Both the position numbers and the translations under genes were made by a program. 64,000 nt of DNA from positions 6,905,449-6,969,448 of the forward strand of contig JACBWW010000004.1 in the NCBI GenBank assembly GCA_020086605.1, read 5' to 3'. Each line of letters opens with the position of its first letter. Position 1 is the first letter of the stretch. Of this stretch, positions 1-10,898 are shown piece by piece. The stretch is from Lanius collurio. Its lineage: Eukaryota > Chordata > Aves > Passeriformes > Laniidae. The notes beneath the pieces are model-generated. The model ran no database searches and had not been told where the DNA came from. It saw nothing but the letters and a program-made list of their open reading frames with translations.

Positions 1-1194
1 TTGAAGTCAGCACCTCCTGTATCAGTTCCACCACGTCCTCCTTGCCATTCAGCTTAATTCTATGTGTAGTTTTCTAATGCTCCTCAAGAGCCTTTTCTTA
101 AGCCCCTCTTCCATTCATTAGCTGCTCTGGACCAGAGGCAGGACAATTGATACTGGACAATTTAAAGTATCCTGAAAGTTTATATTATGTTTGTACCTCC
201 TTGGGCCATTTTCTAGACCCTTCCTTTCACTGGTGAAGCCAGATCAGCATAATTTTACCTTAGGAACTTTTAAAAAAGGGTGCTTTTTTAGGTTGGCAAT
301 AATAATACAAGTAAGTTTATCATAAAGCTTCCTGCAGCAAAATCTTACTCAGCCATACGCAATCCTAAAGTGTTGCTCTGGAACTACAGACAGGCTTTTT
401 GGGAAATGCCAGAGGAGGTGTTTGGCTTTCAGCTGTAATGCAACAGACAGCTAATTAAATGTTTTGCTAATAATAGCATCCTGTGTATGAGGAGATAAGC
501 TCAATTACTTATTGAATTTAAGTGGAGTTTTGCAGACCTGTTGGCATATTCCTGGTAGCTAAACCAACTTCTGTTTAACAATAGAGTTCACTCTCCTTTC
601 TATTTCTCTGGTTTAAATGTATCATTAATGAACATAAAATGTCACTGATGGAAAGAAATAAACAAATCTGACATTTCTTAGATAAAGCTCCATTACTGCA
701 TAAAAAATAACCATCAACTCAATACAATAATGGCAGACACTCATCACAAAAACCTCAAGAAAAGTCAATGGAAATCTTCCTACTGACTTAAGGAGAAATT
801 AGACAACATCTAAGATTGTTGTTACCAAAATACATTTGCAGTTTGGGTGTAATCCATGGACCACACAATGCTGTGAAATTCAATATTTTCAACACATAAT
901 CATCAGCACTTTCACAGTGAGCAGGAAATCTAGAAGGCACTTTCCCAGATTCTTTGGGAAATACACAGTTTTCCCAGTGTCACAGCTGTTCTTAGACTAA
1001 GATACTGGATTTTTTACCCTTCGCACTCCATACTCTCAGAAATCAGAGTGATGATTTGGAGCTAGAGTACACAGCCTAAATGAAAAGAAGAATTTATTGT
1101 TCAAGGAACAATAATGCCATTTGTCTCATCTCCTTAGGGTATGCCTATCCAACTCAGCCAAGCCATGCAAGAAAACTATTGACACAGTGCCATG

Positions 1195-1747
1195 ATCAAG
1201 GGAGGAGGTTCTTCCCCTCTACTCTGCTCTTGTGAGATTCTACCTGGAGTAATGTGTCCAGCTCTGGAGCCCTCAGCACATGAAAGACATAGACCTGTTG
1301 GAGCAGGGCCATGAGGGCTGGAGCACCTTTCCTAGGAAGACATTCTGAGAGAGCTGCAGTTGTTCAGCCTGGGGAAGAGAAGGTGCTGGGGAGACCTCAT
1401 AGCACCTTACAAGAAAGATGGAGAGGGACCTTTTACAAGGGCATGGAGTGATAGGACAAGGGAAAGGGTTTTAAGGTGAAGGAGGGCAGGTTAAGATTAG
1501 ATATAAGGAGGACATTCTTTACTGTGAGGGTGGGAAGGCACTGGCACAGGCTGCCCAGAGAAGCTGTGGATGCCCCATCCCCAGAAGTGTTCAAGGCCAG
1601 GCTGGATGGGGCCCTGAGGAACCTGGTTTAGTGGAAGGTGTCCCTGCTAATGACAGGAGGGTTGGAACTAGGTGATCTTTAAAGTCCATTTCAACCCCAA
1701 CTATCCTATGATTGTATGATTCTATGATCCTGTGATTCTGTGATCCA
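1195..1747 (+). mobile_element. CR1 LINE 3' fragment
   Basis: A 5'-truncated CR1 retrotransposon of about 550 bp, plus orientation. Seen: the hallmark order of an avian CR1 3' end, CTACTCTGCTCTTGTGAG, then GAGTAATGTGTCCAGCTCTG, then GGCACAGGCTGCCCAGAGAA, CAAGGCCAGGCTGGATGGGG, GTTGGAACTAGGTGATCTTT and finally degenerate ATTGTATGATTCTATGATCC octamers at the tail. CR1 elements end in short 8-bp repeats rather than poly(A). Frames are broken; the short open frames here are not functional. It lies antisense to EVL. Confidence 0.93.
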
Positions 1748-3438
1748 CTGGAGGGTGATGAAGGTGGCTGGAGGCTGCAAATGGCACATGAGGAAGGGGC
1801 CAGGGGAGTCATCGTTTGGCTCAGAAAAAGGAAGGCTGAGGACCAATCTCACTGTGATGCCAACATCCAACTGGTTCATGATGGAAAAGGCACAGCCTTG
1901 GAACAAGGGTCTGGTCATGTGGAGGAGCTTCCATCCCTAGTGATTCTCAAAACTCACTGCATCAAGGCACTGAGCAACCTGATCAAATTTTGAATTTAGC
2001 CTTGTTTTAAAAAGGTGCTTGGACTAGATGTTCTCCAGAGACCCTTACATAACTCTGCCTGAAGACACTGGGGAAATTAAGGGAGCAGGTATCACTAGTG
2101 TCCGTAACATATGGAGAGCAAATAAAGGAGCTTCATCTGACCATGGTTTTTATTGCAAAATTACTTATCTATTAATGGCCTGGAGTCCACTTAGCAGCTT
2201 CTAGGTCTTAATTAAGGTAGTTATTTAAAAGATAATTCACATTTACTACCTAAATCTACTTAATCTCCTAAATGCTTGCCTGAATTTGAGCTCTGCTGTA
2301 ACAGATGACCTTCCACAAAACAAGGAACCAAAAAGCAGGAGGATGCTGACTCAGTATTAAAATTCCCCACAGCACCAAGCCTCTAAAAGACACAATGCTA
2401 CTCTACACACTACAGCAAAATAGTCCAAACTAAAATATTTATGTTCATTTAATAACAAATATTTACATAGGACTGTGAGAACTCAGGAACTTTGGCCTTG
2501 AACAATGCAGACTTCAAAATTTCCAAGTGAGGTTAAGGGACCTAAATGATGACAACTCCTCCAGTGCTACTCTACTCTTTCTGTGTCAAGGAAGAGTTGA
2601 TCTAAGTGGTGATTTCTCTTGTAATTAACAGGGCTGGTTGGTACAGAGAGGGGCCCCTGCTTCAAACCAACACTTATTTGGAAAGGAACAGAAAAAAAGC
2701 AGAGCTGAAATGGACAGTGGAAAGAAAGGAAAAGAGAGATTAAAAAACCAAAACAGCCAGTGGCATTATGAAACTTGACTTTGAGCTGCATAAATAAACA
2801 CAGCTACAGCTTCTTGCAGAATTTAGGAAAATGCCCTAAGAACACGAAATGTGGTGGTTACCATGGCAATTTACATACAGTCAGGCATCAAATCCTGTAA
2901 CTCTTTTACAGTTTAAATTCCCAGTTGAAAATACAAGATCAGGTACACATAATAAACCTCTTGCCCACCCCGGTAAGAGGTTATTCACGTCCTTCCACAG
3001 GGGTCAGCTCACACCCTGTGATGAGTGACCACCCTCCACAGCACAGGGCTTTACACTCTGGGAGCAGCTGGTTGCTCTACACCTCTGCTCTGCCTGTTAA
3101 AAATGCGTGTGTGCATGAGGAGTTGCACAGAGCAAACCCCCTTCCTCTAAGGGATGTGACTGAATACAACACAGAGCTGCTCCTTCCACCCCTGCCACCT
3201 CTTTGCATGGCATCCTGTTCCGTGGTGATGTACAGCAGCTCCTGTGAGCCTGCAAACTGCACTGCTATCTCCAGGACCCAGCACTGCTCACTGCATCAGC
3301 CACCTGGCGTGGGAAGCTCAACTCCTGCTGCTTTGTGCCTGCCTAGATGCCCAGAGTGCCCAGCCTTGCCCAAGCCCTGCTTTGTCTGGGGGCCAGTGTG
3401 ACCAGCTATGAGCATCCGGCCACAAAGAGGTGTGTACC

Positions 3439-3530
3439 AAGTCTGACTGGGGTAGGGCTAATTTTCTTTGTAGCATCTCATAGGGTGCCATGCTTTGGGT
3501 TTGTGTCCAAAGCAGTAAGACACCAAAGTG
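3439..3530 (+). mobile_element. Probable LTR fragment, songbird ERV type
   Basis: About 90 bp resembling the start of the LTR seen twice near 9 kb: a GGGGTAGGGCTAATTTTCTT block followed by a GTAGCATCTCATAGGGTGCC segment and a CTTTGGGTTTGTGTCC segment in the same order as the TAATTTTCTTCCTAATAGCT / GTGTTTTGGATTTAGG blocks there. It is highly diverged and loses similarity after about 3530. The family call is by eye only. Confidence 0.42.
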
Positions 3531-5987
3531 TGTTATACTCCTTTCTAATTTCCCAAATTAGGAAAGATTAGGAAAAAACCAGGAAAATTAGAGAAAGGGC
3601 AGACAGGGTAAAGGGAAGCTGGGGAGCAGCTGCCAGGCTGAAATGGCAGGGGAATCTTCTTGACCTGCACCATTCCCCTTCCATGTCCTCCCAGCTGACT
3701 GTGGGTAACACTGCTGCCTGTCTGAAGGTGAACTGAGGATGAGGTAAGCCTGTGCCTGCTCACAGAAGGGAAACAGGCTACAGGGCCAACAATGGTGACA
3801 GCCAAGGGAGCAGGCACTCATTACCTCAACTAGCAGGTGATGATGCTCCACTGATTTGGGTTGCCTGGGAGCCTCCCTGGATGTGGTGCTGGCATTGCTG
3901 GACTCCAGGCAGCTCAGCCCCTGAACACCCCAAGGAGCCCTGCAACAGCTTCAGAAAGGGTTTGTGCAAAGACTCTGACTCAGGGACAAAAAAAGAAGGA
4001 GTCGATACATCTGGACACAATCTGAAAGAATGAAAAGGGAAAAAAAAAATAAAAATAAATGTTGTTCTCAGGTGTATGGCCAGAGAGAAAGTAAGGAGCA
4101 GAACGGTGAATGAGTCATGGCTCTCAGCTGCCAGAGCCATTAATAGAGAGGACAGCAGCATGGGTGAGGGGTTGCACTGGAGAGAGCGCCTGGGTGCTGC
4201 AGATGGGAACTGTGGCTGCACTCAGCTCTCTCTCAAGGGCATCCCTCCTGGAGGTCTTTCTTCCTGGTGGATAAACACGCTGCATAGAGCTGTCATGCTG
4301 GAGCTTGACATCCTGAAGAGTAAACAAAGGTGCCTTTGACTGGAGATGGGAATGACAAGAAATATTGAACAATAAGGAAAGGCAGAATCAGAAGTTCCCT
4401 TGGTGATAAAGGTCTCTCCCTGTCAGACATCACACTCTCCTCAGCAACACCCACAGCCACTGAAGCTGAAATTTCACTAAAAACACTTGAATAAACTGCT
4501 TCTTACCTGTGATAATGCAGCCATACCCTGAATGGCACAGGTCATGGCAGGAGTGTGCTGTACAGACCTGCTGGAGACAAGGCTTGTCTCCTTCCTGCCC
4601 TGGGGGTTTAGGAAACTTGAGACAGAAGTTGGCAGCTCACTGAGTGCTCTCCAGCCTCCTGATGCCAACACTTTGCTCTTCTGCACTGCAATACTGCAAT
4701 GCCACTTGGGATCCTGCCTGGACAAGTAGGTGAGCATTTGCTTAAACATAAACCTCTGAGCCATGGCTTTTTACAGCTGGACAGGTTATGGCCAAGCAGC
4801 ATGAGCTGCAGTCTGAACCTGGGCTGCAGAAAATAGACAGAAATGATGCACTGTGACAGCAGACCTGGAGGAATCATTATATTGTGTTCCCACTGTAACA
4901 GCTGAAAATAATTAATTTTCAGAATATGTGTATGTGAAAGACTTTATACTGCTTCTGTGCCAATGCACAAGGTGTTCTGTCAGACTTTCCCCACCTGCCA
5001 TCTCTTAGTGTCCTAAAAAGGAGGAAATGAAAACAGGATTTTTTTTCCCCTCAGCCTCTTTCCAGTTCACAAGGAATCTTCCAGTATCACTTAGCAAATG
5101 AAATTATACTTCCTTCCCCTCTAAACCCTCCTCTGGTGTGAATTTTAATTCAAATAAATCTTGGCAGAATAATAAATCCAATTAAATGTTGTATTTTTTC
5201 TCTGAAACATCTAGTGCTTTTAGGATGATTGAACTGAAAGACTGGATAACAAAGCCTATCCTTTTCTCATTGAAAAGTCTTGATTTGGACCAGCTGCATA
5301 CATTTCTGGTTCCTGACTAGCTGATGGACTTTGCTTATGTTTTCCATAACAAATAAAAAAAATAAAAAATAATAATCAGTTATGACAATGAGAAATCAGG
5401 ACAATCCACAGGGCAGGCATTTTGGTTTCTCTTCTGAGACCAACAGAGACAGATTTTTGGATGTAAATCTGGACCAGCCAGGGGCAGACAGAGAGCCAGT
5501 ACTCATAGGCTCTGAAAAGGGCAGACAGGTTTTGAAGGACATGGAACACTTTTCACTCCCCGAGGCAACACAAAGTGTTGAGCTGCTCAGGCCTTCCCAA
5601 ATAGCTGCACAGCCATCACTTGCTCATTCCTGGGCTGGACTTCATCCAGCTGGAATGTGAGCAAGGAAACAAAGGACAGAAAATAAAACCTCACACACAC
5701 TTTACCAATACTCTACACATACATGACTGAGCTTGCATTAAATAGTACCATAGAATAAAGACATCCTCAATTCTCAAGAAAGCACCAGGAGACAAAATGC
5801 TGCTGGAGCCCACAGCAAGTCTGCTGCCTGCTTGCCACAAAAATATAAGAATATTCTAGTAAACCAATTATTAAATCCTACTTGCCCCATTAAACTTGCA
5901 ATATGCACTATTCTAAGATGGCACAACAAATCACCACCAATGCTCTTTGCTGAATTCTGCCATCCCTTTTGTCTGGATCTTCTCAGG

Positions 5988-6004
5988 AAAAAAAAAAAAA
6001 AAAG
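5988..6004 (+). repeat. Short poly(A) tract
   Basis: An A run of about 15 bases with no recognisable retroelement body to its left. Similar short A or T runs occur near 4040, 5350, 12840, 25003 and 43510. Confidence 0.7.
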
Positions 6005-6512
6005 AGAAATAAGCATAAATACTGCACTTTACAACTGGAAAATAAAACAAAACAGAGGTGTAATTGCATGTCTTCCTTCTTTTATGCTGAAATTCGTTTT
6101 CTAATGGCTCTATGAACCTCTTCACATAGTTCAACTGCAAGAGAAAGGTAACCAGCCATGTCAGCTGAGTTAGTAAGCGGAGAAAGCATCTCATGTAAGA
6201 AGCTTTAACACAGGTCGTTCAGAAGAAAAACATGCACACAATGATGATCTCATGTGCTCCCCTCACTCTTCAGTAGAAGAAGATGGCATTTTATAAGCCT
6301 GTTGAGCTCAAAAGATTTGGCTTCCACCAAACGTGTAAATCAGAGGTCACTGAACAAAGTCAGTGCATTGTACAAAGGCCATGTAAGCGAAGATTTACAG
6401 TATACAGCAACTGAGGTTCACACATGAAAAAAACTGCAATTTTATTTCTAGCTACAGTGCAACTACTCAGAATTAATATTAGCTAACTTCTGGATGTACA
6501 AACACTTTATCC

Positions 6513-6567
6513 CACTGTGGTTCCTTCCAACCTTACCCATTCTGTGGTTCTGTCATTCTGTGATTCC
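6513..6567 (+). mobile_element. CR1 3' tail fragment
   Basis: A very short CR1-derived tail: GTTCCTTCCAACCTTACCCA followed by TTCTGTGGTTCTGTCATTCT and GTGATTC. The arrangement of TTCCAACC then ATTCTGTGG octamers is the diagnostic 3' terminus of CR1 or of a CR1-tailed SINE; it is too short to say which. Confidence 0.7.
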
Positions 6568-8002
6568 GCTCTTTCAATCCATCCAGTAGAAGTACTGACA
6601 TCTGCTTTAGCAGCCATGTATCTGTCTAATTAATATTTATCATTACTATATTTTAAAAATAATAGTTTAAAGATATAAATGGGGGAGAGCTACATGCAAT
6701 TATTTTTATTTTGAAAAAGTGGCCCTGAAAAGCTTTTCAGAAAAACAGATCAGCTGTCCCAGGCAGGACTTGGTAGCACTGAGGGCTTTGTAAGCACCAT
6801 TATTCACATGAATGTTTTACTTCCAGTGAGTATTTTGACTGATGGCAGCCCAAATCACCCCTTCCAGAAGACACAGCTGAGCCAGCTGGACTATTTTATA
6901 AAAAGCTTCCTAAGTGGAACTTGAACAAAGACTTTGACTTAAGCAATCAGACATGGTGTCCAGATGAGATGCTGGGGAAAAACTGGCACCTAAACACAGA
7001 CCCAGTGAATCCCAGTGTGACCAGGGACATCCTGTGGGATGAAGAACACTCTGGGGAAAGAGTGGGATCTCACCTCAAATCTGTCACAAAACTTCACATC
7101 TCCTGAGGCTGGTTTGTGTCTCTGCTCACACAAGTGGTAACAGGAACAATGTACCCAAGCTCCCCTAGACCACAAATTCTGGGATCAGGCAGATCAAAGC
7201 CTGAGGCAGGAGATGGCTTTACCCACAGCCCATGTCACCCATCTGCCTGGCACCACGGTGTGAATCACGCCTGTCTGCTAGCAAAGATTTGCTAAGCAGA
7301 GCTTGAAATACCAATGTGACATATAAAACTTCTCAGTTTCAATGTTAAATGCCACTGTGCAAGGGGCAGTACTTCTTCAAAGTCAGGAAAGTGCCTATCC
7401 CAGACAGGGAGTAGTCACAGGGGTACAGCAAAGAGTGTGGGGCTCCAGAGGAGTGGCCACACCAAAACCAGAACACAGAAGCTCTTTTGAACCTCTCGCT
7501 CAGGTCAGATGTCCTTTGCAGCAATACTTACTTAGCTGGTGAAATGTGAAGGGTTTATTAACTCTTCACTTTCTTTAGCAAAGCAGTTCTGAGATCCAAG
7601 TGTGAAGATGTCTCTGAACAGCAGGATGGGCTGCTGGTCTCACTCCCTTGCCACCCAGAACAGTTGGGCAGGTATTTACTTTTTACCATTCAGGCCAAAG
7701 CAGTACACGTTCACATCACAGACAGAAAGGAAATTGTAAGGAATTGGAATTTTTAAACCTAGGGGCACCAAATATTCACACCTTGTGTAGTAACATGACA
7801 TATTATTAAAACACATTATTAGACACAACTTTGTATTTAATAACTGGTTTGCTTTTTTCACCATATTCTAATACATAAATACAAAGGCAACTGCTGAACA
7901 GCTTTTGTCAAAACTTGTTTGCTTTTGAAGGTTGTCCCTTAGAAGAAATGTTAAAAATAAATAATTTTTGCAATCTTGGCATGAAGACATTTATGGAATT
8001 TT

Positions 8003-8018
8003 TAATATATATATATAA
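8003..8018. repeat. Short (AT)n tract
   Basis: Sixteen bases of alternating A and T within a wider AT-rich segment; too short to be informative. Confidence 0.8.
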
Positions 8019-8868
8019 TTCCAGATATGTGCTGTGCTATAGTGGAAGAGAATAATTATGATAAGATTTCTTCTCTGTATGTTCAGGCTTACCAGCTCAG
8101 TGTTACTTTTCCTCAATAGCTGGTGAAGGCTCCCTTGCTACATCTCTCTCACAAAAAGTCATGGTAGCAGCACACCTCCTCCCAGGATCAAATATATATA
8201 GCAAGGATAGTAGACCAGGCAAGAGCAAATCAGTGGGAGAATTGAGCCATGGAATACCTTTAAGACAGTTGTTCTATTTTAATCAATCATCTTAGCTGAG
8301 CTGAAAAATTGTGAAAGCAGCCATGAATAACACCTCAAGGAAATTTGAGGGAACAGACTCGCAATATTATGAAAAAGTGATACACTGACACTTTAAATAG
8401 AGATGTTGTGAAGTAGCAGGGTCACAGCAGTCTTTTACTATCATCAGTCAGAATCAAAACAGCCCTGACCATGTTCATAAATCCTACAGTATCTCACATT
8501 TGGGATATGGAAGCATTTTATCTCCTTTTCTAACCAGCATGTTTTACTGGCAAGAGCTAACCTCTCACTGAAATACCCCGAAGCCCATTTCATACCATCA
8601 GCACATCCCATTACCCTCTGGCTCAACATTATTTTCACATTTTAATAATTCTTCTCGATGTGAAGTACAACAGCTGAAAATCCACTTCCTTCGCAGAAAT
8701 TTTCTTTCCTTACCGAAGTATTGCATGAAATAGCATTTCCCTCAGAATGCTTCCTCAGAAAATCCTCCTGCAGAAGAGGAGGCTGAACTGGGCACAGAGC
8801 AGGAGAGGGTCTGAATCCTACAAAGCAGCACTTGTACCTGGCACTCAGCAGCTCAGTGCTCTCAGTTA

Positions 8869-8970
8869 ACACTGGAATGGGCTGCCTGGAGGAGCTGTGG
8901 ATGCCCCATCATGGGAAGTGTTCACGGTCAGGTTCAATGGTGCTTTGAGCAAACTGAGCTAGGGAAAGGT
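8869..8970 (+). mobile_element. CR1 3' region fragment
   Basis: About 100 bp matching the CR1 segment ACTGGAATGGGCTGCCTGGA, then GAGCTGTGGATGCCCCATC and GGTGCTTTGAGCAAACTGAG. The terminal octamers are absent because a second, oppositely oriented CR1 tail and an LTR abut it at 8971. Confidence 0.85.
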
Positions 8971-9007
8971 CATAGAATCACAGAACCATTCAGGCTGGAA
9001 AACACCC
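8971..9007 (-). mobile_element. CR1 3' tail fragment, inverted
   Basis: CATAGAATCACAGAACCATT followed by CAGGCTGGAAAACACCC is the reverse complement of a CR1 terminus (GGTTGGAA-type motif read backwards). It is head-to-head with the preceding CR1 piece and immediately followed by the LTR start at 9008, so this is a nest of three insertions. Confidence 0.72.
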
Positions 9008-9310
9008 TGTTGTGGCTTCAGTTGGGGTAATTTTCTTCCTAATAGCTGGTGCAGCGCTGTGTTTTGGATTTAGGATGAGAATAATGTGGATAACACAGAT
9101 GTTTTGGCTGTTGCTGAGCAATGCTTACCCTAAGTCAAAGACTTTTCAGTTTGCCGTGCTCTGACAGTGAGGTGCACAGGAAGCTGGGAGGGAGCATGGC
9201 CAGGACAGCTGATCCAAACTGGCCAAAGGGATATTCCACAGCACAGAGTGTTGTGGTCAGTACATAAACTGGGGAAGTTGGACTGCGAGGGGCTGATCAC
9301 TTTTGGGGGA
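9008..9310 (+). mobile_element. ERV LTR fragment, first copy (U3 part)
   Basis: About 300 bp from the 5' end of an endogenous-retrovirus LTR. Seen in order: TGTTGTGGCTTCAGTTGGGG, TAATTTTCTTCCTAATAGCT, GTGTTTTGGATTTAGGATGA, GTTGCTGAGCAATGCTTACC, GGGACAGCTGAT-like and GTACATAAACTGGGGAAGTT, the last being the probable TATA region. I recognise this from memory as a common songbird LTR type but cannot name the subfamily with confidence. It loses similarity about 155 bp before the second copy. No gag, pol or env sequence is associated. Confidence 0.72.
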
Positions 9311-9465
9311 TGATTTCCCAAAATCCCTTCATACCCCAGCTGTGATCCTATGAATAAAATTAGTGTATGTTCATATATTGTGTTGGTGCTCTGCAGACTT
9401 TCAGGAAGAAGTACACCAATGTTTTTTGCACTCCTGGTGTGGGAGAAGCCTTTGCAGAAGGCTGA

Positions 9466-9876
9466 TGTGCTGGTTCCAGCTGCAATAATATTCTTCACAG
9501 TAGCTAGTATGGAGATATAGTTCAGATTTTTGCTGGAAATTATGTTGATAATACAGGGATGATTTAGTTGTTGCTGAGCAGTGCTTACACACAGCCTCTC
9601 ACCCCATCCCACCAGTGAGCAGGTTGGGGCTGCACAAGGAGCTGGGAGGGGACACAGCTGGGACAGCTGACCCAGCTGACCCAAGGGGTGCTCCATACCA
9701 TGTGGTGTCACACTCACCAACAGAACTAGGGGGAAGGTTGGCCAGGGGCTGCTGCTCAAGGACTGGCTAGGCATTGCATGGCTGGTGAGCAATGGTTTTC
9801 ATTTGTATCACTCATCTTTCTGGGGTTTTATTTCTCTCTCTGTGTCCTCTTCCCCTTCCTTACCTATTTTTTTTTT
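9466..9876 (+). mobile_element. ERV LTR fragment, second copy (U3 part)
   Basis: A second copy in the same orientation, about 410 bp, sharing with the first the block order TGTGCTGGTTCCAGCTG, AGTAGCTAGTATGGAGATAT, TTAGTTGTTGCTGAGCAGTG, GGGACAGCTGACCCA, GGTGAGCAAT and a final T-rich stretch. It diverges strongly from the first copy, so the two are probably independent insertions of one family rather than the paired LTRs of one provirus. Sequence between them (9311-9465) contains no retroviral coding sequence. The 220-codon minus-strand frame across both copies is fortuitous. Confidence 0.68.
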
Positions 9877-10750
9877 TGAGTGACCGCTCTGATTGTGACT
9901 GCAGTGATGGGGTGTGGCACAGGAAGCTGGATCCACACTGTCTGCTGCCTGAGACAGGGGAGACGAAGCATCATTCCCTGAGGGGACCAGTAACATTAAA
10001 GGATAGGCAGCTCTGCTTTGTCTTACCAATTGGAAACTTTATTCCCATGGAGCCAGAATGACCTTTAATTTCTTTGAAATATAAATCTGTGCAAATATGG
10101 TGAATAACTTGCATGTACAATGTGATATCTATTTTCATATCCATTCCAAATACAGAAGGATATTAATGTATTGGAGGGTGCACTTCCATCTGATAATATA
10201 AAATTTCACTGCAATTCAGCATAGAAATCCATCAGAAAATCTCATAACCCTCATAACTGCTATCTGTGTTTAATTCACATAGGGCATGGCATAAAACCTT
10301 AATCTGACATGCAAATGAGCATAAATCCCTGCATAATACTCTCTCTACACAATCATCATTGTAAATGTGCCCTCATCTTTACTACCCCAAAACAAAGATC
10401 AATTCTGACAAGACAAAGCCCAGCCGATAACTTCTGAAAGTCAGCTAATGAAAGACTTAATGAAAGTCATTGTCATGACAAAGGGCTTCTTTCCCTCTGC
10501 AAGGCATTTCAAGCCCACAAGGTGCAGCTGTTAGCCTTCTTCTAGAATAGTTTCATGCCGAAGATTCCTCGTTATTACATTGTTTGGCCACAGTCCTGTG
10601 ATTTTAGGAATTCAATTCTTATCCCATGTCGTGCGTGCCTTGTACATGGAGCTCTATAAAAATGAACCACCTGAATAGTTTCCAAAGCATCTTCTTTCAG
10701 GAGAACTTTATATGCTGTGAAAATATACCATCCCCAAACAGCTGTGTTTG

Positions 10751-10898
10751 GTTATTTGTTTTTTTTTTTATTTTATTTTTTTGTTTGGTTGGTTCAGGTT
10801 TTTGGTTGTTGTTTTGTTTGTTTGTTTTGTTTGGGTTTGTGTTTTGCTGTTGATTTTTTGTTTGGTTTGTTTGTTTGTTTTGGTTTGGGTTTTTTTTA
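10751..10898. repeat. T/G-rich (TTTG)n low-complexity tract
   Basis: About 150 bp almost lacking C and A on the plus strand, dominated by TTTG, TTTGG and T runs. The minus strand reads CAAA/CCAAA. It could be a decayed A-rich tail of an inverted retroelement, but no element is recognisable beside it. Open frames rich in Phe, Val, Cys and Leu (or Asn, Gln, Lys and Thr on the other strand) are compositional. Confidence 0.9.

Noticed and set aside
2925..3401. 158-codon plus-strand open frame
   Set aside because: No recognisable domain, Cys/Pro/Ser-rich composition, overlapped by a minus-strand frame, no supporting context in EVL intron 3.
8110..8130. CTCAATAGCTGGTGAAGG as another LTR piece
   Set aside because: Only a dozen bases resemble the LTR; flanks do not continue the similarity.
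9130..9792. 220-codon minus-strand open frame, the longest in the window
   Set aside because: It runs antisense across two LTR fragments and the gap between them; no domain, and composition follows the repeats.
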